Shown piece after piece: positions 61,900 through 64,000 of a DNA stretch of 64,000 nucleotides. Every line of letters starts with the position of its first letter. Position 1 is the first letter of the stretch. The notes under the pieces were generated by a model. That model did no database searches and was not told where the DNA came from. It saw only the letters and a program-made list of their open reading frames with translations. A program made the translations under genes and the position numbers. The stretch is taken from the NCBI GenBank assembly GCA_046330955.1, contig JAXLRT010000015.1, forward strand, positions 62,001 to 126,000, written 5' to 3'. The DNA is from JADJPO01 sp046330955. Its GTDB lineage: Bacteria > Actinomycetota > Actinomycetes > Actinomycetales > Kineosporiaceae.

Positions 61900-63320
61900 G
61901 GCGCCTCCTCGGATGCCCTGGGGGGCAACGCCTGCTGGCCGTCGAGGATCGCGTTCATGAAGCCGACGATGAACGCCTCGCTGGCCTCGGTGAGGCCACC
62001 GGCCACCCCGCCGTAGATCGCACCGAGTTCGGGTTCGGCGCCGTCCGCGTGGCGCTGCTTCGCGTACTCGACCGCCTCGGCCAGGTCGGAGGTGAAGGCC
62101 TGGACGACGCCCGGCCGGGTCTGTGGCCGCGTCACCGCCAGGTGGATCGCGTTCGGGTACTGCTGACCGTTGAACCGCCAGCCGCGGGGGCGCATGAAGT
62201 CGGCCACGTGATAGATGTCGAACTCCTTGCTGGAGAACGAGAAACAGAACGTGGGCTCGCCCATCAGGTGCAGCTCGGGGTGGGCGGTGACGGCGTCCAT
62301 CAGGGCGCGGGCCGTGCCCAGGATCTCGCCGGCGTAGCGGCGGTAGCCCTCGCGGCCGTACTGCACCAGCGCGGCCCAGGTGGCGGCCAGCAGCCCGCCC
62401 GAACGCGAGCCGTCCATGCCGGGTGACATGTACTTGCCACCCGACCAGCCCACCAGGTGGAAGTACTGCGCGGTGCGTAATGCCTTGTCGCGGAACAGCA
62501 GTACCGAGGAGCCCTTGGGCGCGTAGCCGTACTTGTGGGTGTCGATCGAGATCGAGCTGACCCCCGGGACGCGGAAGTCGAACGGCGGCAGGTCGTACCC
62601 GTGATCCGGGGCGAAGGCGAGGATGAACCCGCCCAGGCAGGCATCGACGTGCAGCCCCACACCGCGCGCCAGGGCGAGCTCGGCCAGGTCACCGATCGGG
62701 TCGACGGTGCCGTAGGGGTAGCTGCCGGCCGAGCCGATGATCGCGATGGTGTTCTCGTCGACCTGCGCAGCGACGTCCTGCGGGCGCACCAGTGTGGTGG
62801 CGGGGTCGACCGGCACCGTGCGGGGTTCGATGCCGAACAGGTGGCAACCCTTGTCGAAGGCGGCGTGTGCGGTCTCGGGCTTGACGACGTTGGGGGCGGT
62901 GATGCCGCGGGTGGCGCGAGCGTGCTCCCGGTAGGCGAGCAGGGCGTGCAGGATGCTGCTGCTGCCCCCGGTGGTGACCAGGCCGCCAGGCTCGGTGGTC
63001 GGGTCGGCTGCGGTGATCGCCTCGCCGTGCATCAGGTCGAGCACCATGGCGATGATCTCGCCCTCGAACCGGGTCATCGAGGGGCACAGGTCGCGTTGCA
63101 GGGCGTTGACGTGAGCGAAGTGTCCGTACGCCTGGGTGAGGAAGGCGTAGTGATCGGCGTCCCCGCTGTAGATCGTGCCCGAGATGCGTCCGTCGGCCCA
63201 GGTGGCATCTTCCTCGGCGGCGATGGTGGCCAGCTCGTCGAGGATCGCCTGGCGAGGCCGGCCGTGCTCGGGCAGCCGGCGGTTCACCGGGTAGCGCTCG
63301 GCGTACGGGTACTCACTCAT
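61896..63320 (-). CDS. PLP-dependent group II decarboxylase / sphingosine-1-phosphate lyase-like enzyme
   Basis: 474 aa. Fold type I: GRISGTIYSGDADHYAFL, TTGGSSSILHALLAY, HVDACLGGFILAFA and the PLP lysine in SIDTHKYGYAPKGSSVLLF. ACLGGFI and HKYGYAPKG are closer to sphingosine-phosphate lyase than to glutamate decarboxylase. It would cleave a phosphorylated amino alcohol or decarboxylate an amino acid. ATG 63318-63320. Upstream is a 19-base palindrome, probably its operator. Confidence 0.9.
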   Translation of the reverse strand: MSEYPYAERYPVNRRLPEHGRPRQAILDELATIAAEEDATWADGRISGTIYSGDADHYAFLTQAYGHFAHVNALQRDLCPSMTRFEGEIIAMVLDLMHGEAITAADPTTEPGGLVTTGGSSSILHALLAYREHARATRGITAPNVVKPETAHAAFDKGCHLFGIEPRTVPVDPATTLVRPQDVAAQVDENTIAIIGSAGSYPYGTVDPIGDLAELALARGVGLHVDACLGGFILAFAPDHGYDLPPFDFRVPGVSSISIDTHKYGYAPKGSSVLLFRDKALRTAQYFHLVGWSGGKYMSPGMDGSRSGGLLAATWAALVQYGREGYRRYAGEILGTARALMDAVTAHPELHLMGEPTFCFSFSSKEFDIYHVADFMRPRGWRFNGQQYPNAIHLAVTRPQTRPGVVQAFTSDLAEAVEYAKQRHADGAEPELGAIYGGVAGGLTEASEAFIVGFMNAILDGQQALPPRASEEAP

Positions 63321-63356
63321 GTGACCTGCCTCCTGGTGGACTGCACGGGCGAGGTT

Positions 63357-63375
63357 ACATGAATCAAATTCATGT
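63357..63375. promoter_or_regulatory. Palindromic operator ACATGAAT-CAA-ATTCATGT
   Basis: Perfect 8+8 inverted repeat with a three-base centre, low GC in a high-GC genome, 37 bases before the PLP enzyme start. TGAAT-N3-ATTCA type sites are common for TetR-family proteins; the TetR gene at 59692 is the nearest candidate. Confidence 0.75.
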
Positions 63376-63417
63376 TTCACCGGCCGGGAGGGTGACCTGC
63401 CCGACGATCGTGCCGGG

Positions 63418-63482
63418 TGATCACCGTTGTGCAGGGGATCTCCCCCTTGTCGAGGGGGAAACCTCCTGTCAGACGGTGATCA
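63418..63482. terminator. Nested hairpin after phosphoglucomutase
   Basis: Outer TGATCACCGT (63418-63427) pairs with ACGGTGATCA (63473-63482); inner TCCCCCT (63441-63447) pairs with AGGGGGA (63453-63459). It lies six bases from the pgm stop and should end its leftward transcript before the PLP-kinase operon. Confidence 0.75.
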
Positions 63483-63487
63483 TGAAC

Positions 63488-64000
63488 TCAGCCGAGGACG
63501 CCGTCCACCAGCTCCTTGGCGGCGGCCTGCACCTGCGCGAGGTGCTCGGCGCCCTGGAACGACTCGGCGTAGATCTTGTAGACGTCCTCCGTGCCCGAGG
63601 GACGCGCTGCGAACCAAGCCGACTCGGTGGTCACCTTGAGCCCGCCGATGGCCGCGCCGTTGCCGGGGGCCTCGGTGAGCTTGGCGGTGATCGGCTCGCC
63701 GGCCAGTTCGGTCGCGGTGACCTGCTCGGGCGACAGCTTGCTCAGCACGGCCTTCTGCTCGCGCGAGGCGGCCGCGTCGATCCGGGCGTAGGCGGGGGCC
63801 CCGTGCTCCTCGGTCAGGGCGGTGTAGTGCTCACTGGGCGACTTACCGGTCACCGCCTGGATCTCACTGGCCAGCAGTGCCAGCAGGATGCCGTCCTTGT
63901 CGGTGGTCCACACCGTGCCGTCGTGGCGCAGGAAGCTCGCGCCGGCGCTCTCCTCGCCGCCGAAACCGACCGAGCCGTCGAGCAGGCCGGGCACGAACCA
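63488..64000 (-). CDS. pgm: Phosphoglucomutase (alpha-D-glucose phosphate-specific), C-terminal part
   Basis: 171 codons to the window edge, with the frame open there, so the 5' part lies outside. The sugar-binding loop VGFGGEESAGAS and the phosphate-binding loop RPSGTEDVYKIYAESF are present. It converts glucose-1-phosphate and glucose-6-phosphate, feeding glycogen and cell-wall sugar synthesis. Residues at the edge read WFVPGLLDGS, as in other Pgm proteins. Confidence 0.95.
   Translation of the reverse strand, partial: WFVPGLLDGSVGFGGEESAGASFLRHDGTVWTTDKDGILLALLASEIQAVTGKSPSEHYTALTEEHGAPAYARIDAAASREQKAVLSKLSPEQVTATELAGEPITAKLTEAPGNGAAIGGLKVTTESAWFAARPSGTEDVYKIYAESFQGAEHLAQVQAAAKELVDGVLG

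Overview
The window comes from a high-GC Actinomycetota chromosome. GTG starts and ATGA/GTGA start-stop overlaps are frequent, F420-type oxidoreductases and DUF222/HNH (13E12-type) genes are present, and the conserved actinobacterial cell-wall signalling block is intact: fhaA, fhaB, pstP, rodA, pbpA, pknA, pknB, a trpG/pabA-type amidotransferase, a DUF881 protein and crgA, with a tRNA-Leu(CAG) beside fhaA. In known actinobacteria this block lies within a few tens of kb of oriC. I cannot fix the genus.

Layout. 1-6.8 kb: end of a prolyl-oligopeptidase, then a leftward S1C-type protease / MoxR / DUF58 / VWA / VWA operon in which moxR has an in-frame TAA near its start. 6.8-10.6 kb: a DUF222/HNH locus with a degraded duplicated 3' end, driven by a promoter that holds a LexA-type box. 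10.8-20.8 kb: a DEDDh exonuclease with an Imm5-like protein, a TetR/epimerase pair with two palindromic operators, a lipoprotein serpin, a GGDEF protein, a CPBP protease, an NAD(P)-binding protein, and a divergent AlbA_2 regulator/P-loop kinase pair around a palindrome. 20.8-32.4 kb: tRNA-Leu and the fhaA-to-crgA block. 32.7-39.9 kb: a rightward operon of nitrilase-type amidohydrolase, dihydropyrimidinase, an F420/flavin LLM oxidoreductase and an NMT1/THI5-type ABC importer, closed by a very long hairpin. 40-44.3 kb: F420 PPOX protein, alpha/beta hydrolase, G6PD, rhomboid, cyclophilin. 44.6-53.2 kb: a tad/Flp secretion cluster (SAF protein, ParA-like, cpaF with an apparent frameshift, tadB, tadC) split by a frameshifted DUF222 gene and an acetyl-CoA carboxyltransferase fusion. 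53.3-56.1 kb: an EAL-HDOD gene broken by a complete ISL3-type element with an 8-bp target duplication. 56.2-63.3 kb: FAD oxidoreductase, DUF1015, P-loop kinase, TetR, then a leftward operon of a sphingosine-phosphate-lyase-like PLP enzyme and an FGGY kinase with a palindromic operator. The window ends in the 3' part of phosphoglucomutase.

How parts may work together. The cell-wall block couples Ser/Thr phosphorylation (PknA/PknB/PstP, read by FHA proteins) to elongation (RodA/PbpA) and division (CrgA). The 33-39 kb operon reads as uptake plus ring-opening degradation of a pyrimidine or hydantoin, with the F420/flavin enzyme in the place where dihydropyrimidine dehydrogenase is expected. The 60-63 kb pair suggests phosphorylation followed by PLP-dependent cleavage of an unknown substrate.

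Caution. Several coding anomalies (moxR stop, cpaF frameshift, frameshifts in both DUF222 loci) may be real mutations or sequence errors, and the sequence alone cannot tell. The ISL3 insertion, in contrast, is fully consistent: terminal repeats, 8-bp duplication and an in-frame restored host gene.
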